Positions 62,616 through 64,000 of a DNA stretch of 64,000 bases are shown here, one piece after another; positions within the stretch are counted from its first letter, which is position 1, and every line of letters starts with the position of its first letter. A program made the position numbers and the translations under genes. The notes under the pieces are model-generated. The model ran no database searches and was not told the DNA's origin. It worked only from the letters and a program-made list of their open reading frames with translations. Source of the DNA: Pseudomonas sp. sp1636 (GTDB taxonomy: Bacteria > Pseudomonadota > Gammaproteobacteria > Pseudomonadales > Pseudomonadaceae); assembly GCF_030376615.1 (NCBI RefSeq), contig NZ_JARRAB010000011.1, positions 1 to 64,000 of the forward strand, in the 5' to 3' direction.

Positions 62616-64000
62616 ATGATCGAAGCCTCCTGGATCGCCTTCGCCTTCGTCATGGGCCTGGCAGTACGTGCCATAGGCCTGCCGCCACTGGTCGGTTACC
62701 TGACGGCCGGCTTCGCCCTGGCCGGCTTCGGCGAGCACCTGGGCATTGGCCTGAATGACAGCGCGGCACTGCAGCATATCGCCCACCTCGGCGTGCTCCT
62801 GCTGCTGTTCACCGTCGGCCTCAAACTCAAGCCGAGCAACCTGGTTCGGCGCGAAGTGGTCGGCGGCGGCCTGCTGCATTTCGCCATCTCCAGCCTGATT
62901 TTCCTGCCGGCCATCCAGCTGACCCTGGATCTGCCCTGGCAAGAGGGGTTACTGCTGGCCATCGCCCTGTCCTTTTCCAGCACCGTGTTGGCGGCCAAGG
63001 TACTGGAGAGCAAACGCGAACTGCGTGCCTTCCACGGTCGGGTAGCGATTGGTGTGCTGATCATCCAGGATCTGATCGCCCTGGTGGTGATGAGCCTGGC
63101 CAGCGGTGACAGCCCCTCGCCCTGGGCCTTGCTGGTATTCGCCCTGCCCTTGCTGCGACCGCTGCTGTTCCGCCTGCTGGATGCCAGCGGCCATGAGGAG
63201 CTGATGGTGCTGTTGGGTCTGCTGCTGGCGCTGGTGGTCGGTGGCTATGGCTTCGAGTTGCTGGGGCTCAGCTCGGAACTTGGCGCCCTGGCCTTTGGCG
63301 CCCTGCTGGCCAAACACAAGCGCGCCGTCGAGCTGTCCAACTCGCTGTGGAGCATCAAGGAGGTGTTCCTGGTCGGTTTCTTCCTGCAGATCGGCATCGG
63401 CGGCCTGCCGGGTGGCGATGCACTGGTCTTCGCCGTAGCGATGTCGCTGCTGCTGCCGCTCAAGGGCCTGCTGTTCTTCGGCCTGTTCCTGGTTTTCCGC
63501 CTGCGTGCGCGCAGCGCCTTCCTCAGTGCGGTCAGCCTGACCAACTACAGCGAATTCGGCCTGATCGTCGCTAGCGTGGTACTGCCGCAATGGGTCACGC
63601 CGCTGGCCATCAGCATGGCCCTGTCCTTCGTCGTTTCCGCACAACTGAACCGTATCGCCCACCCCCTCTACGACCGCCTGGCGAAGCGCTTGATTCCACT
63701 GGAGCGCGACATCCGCCACCCCGACGAACAGCCGGTCTCCCTCGGCGATGCGCAGATCCTGATCATCGGCATGGGCCGCACCGGCCGCGCCGCCTACGAT
63801 CACCTCAAGGAGAAAGGCTTCAAGCTGGTCAGCCTGGATTCCGACCCGGGCATGATCGAACTGAGCACCCAGGCCGGGCGTCGGGTGCAATTCGCCGACG
63901 CCGAAGACCAGATGTTCTGGCAGAGTCTGGAGATGCCGTCGGTCGAGGCGGTGATCCTGGCCATGAACGACCAGGAAGCCAAAATCATCTCCACCCAGAA
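62616..64000 (+). CDS. KefB/YbaL-type cation:proton antiporter (partial)
   Basis: At least 461 residues, running off the window. The N-terminal Na+/H+ exchanger domain has about twelve TM segments (LVGYLTAGFALAGFGEHLGI, LLLFTVGLKLKPSNLVRREV, SFSSTVLAAKVLESKRELRA), then the start of a TrkA-N/RCK domain (ILIIGMGRTGRAAYDHLKEK) that binds NAD(H). It fits K+/H+ antiporters gated by ligands. ATG 62616 has AAGGAC 7 bases upstream. Confidence 0.88.
   Translation, partial: MIEASWIAFAFVMGLAVRAIGLPPLVGYLTAGFALAGFGEHLGIGLNDSAALQHIAHLGVLLLLFTVGLKLKPSNLVRREVVGGGLLHFAISSLIFLPAIQLTLDLPWQEGLLLAIALSFSSTVLAAKVLESKRELRAFHGRVAIGVLIIQDLIALVVMSLASGDSPSPWALLVFALPLLRPLLFRLLDASGHEELMVLLGLLLALVVGGYGFELLGLSSELGALAFGALLAKHKRAVELSNSLWSIKEVFLVGFFLQIGIGGLPGGDALVFAVAMSLLLPLKGLLFFGLFLVFRLRARSAFLSAVSLTNYSEFGLIVASVVLPQWVTPLAISMALSFVVSAQLNRIAHPLYDRLAKRLIPLERDIRHPDEQPVSLGDAQILIIGMGRTGRAAYDHLKEKGFKLVSLDSDPGMIELSTQAGRRVQFADAEDQMFWQSLEMPSVEAVILAMNDQEAKIISTQ

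Overview
The window reads as a GC-rich gammaproteobacterial chromosome, most likely Pseudomonas sensu lato. The support is the gene set: hydroxyisourate hydrolase and the allantoin pathway ending in a PuuD urate hydroxylase, a YbiT-type ABC-F protein, small lmo0937/DUF3185 membrane proteins, REP-like dyads and the 'GTTGAAAAA' intergenic repeat. This is inference from protein families and repeats; no rRNA or tRNA gene is present and no database was searched.

Layout. (1) 1-10.2 kb is a heavy-metal island. A CusF-like copper chaperone ends a leftward-lying cluster. From about 9.1 kb a co-directional minus-strand gene string runs MerR regulator, Cu+ P1B ATPase, cupredoxin, DUF2933 protein, membrane methyltransferase-like protein, Met/His-rich periplasmic protein, CopZ-like HMA protein, HMA-like protein, AMP/thymidine phosphorylase, PRPP synthetase, and a truncated MBL gene. 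A canonical 19-bp-spacer MerR promoter lies upstream. Remnants of a CopR-like response regulator, another P-type ATPase and a tyrosine integrase mark the eroded right end, which abuts ybiT. (2) 10.2-21.7 kb is core: ybiT, MmcQ/YjbR, cold-shock/DUF1294, epoxide-hydrolase-like protein, uppP, a Cache chemoreceptor, DUF3429, and a di-haem cytochrome plus catalase-family pair. (3) 21.9-38.2 kb is a mixed accessory region with HlyIII, an LtaS-like sulfatase, cytosine deaminase, a P2-type ATPase, YjdF, small envelope-stress proteins, two Crp/Fnr regulators, duplicated glutaredoxin-like genes and decayed duplicates of a GST and of an 89-residue protein. (4) 38.2-56.8 kb is core and transport: aminotransferase/MarR divergent pair, LysE, BenE, SDR, enoyl-reductase-like MDR, an RND efflux pair, a YadGH-like ABC exporter, AlkA and Ogt DNA alkylation repair, acireductone dioxygenase, MFS, and chorismate synthase. 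(5) 57.0-62.1 kb is a urate-to-glyoxylate pathway: hiuH divergent from puuE-uraD-alc-allA-puuD, with two TTGTAYACAA dyads between them. (6) 62.1-64 kb holds two dispersed repeats and a KefB/YbaL-type antiporter cut by the window end.

The most unusual feature is the possible single metal-responsive transcript (about 9.1 to 1.0 kb) that places nucleotide phosphorolysis (AMP phosphorylase plus PRPP synthetase) and a membrane methyltransferase-like protein behind a copper-detoxification promoter. The repeats show nesting and decay, including one MITE-like element apparently interrupted by another.
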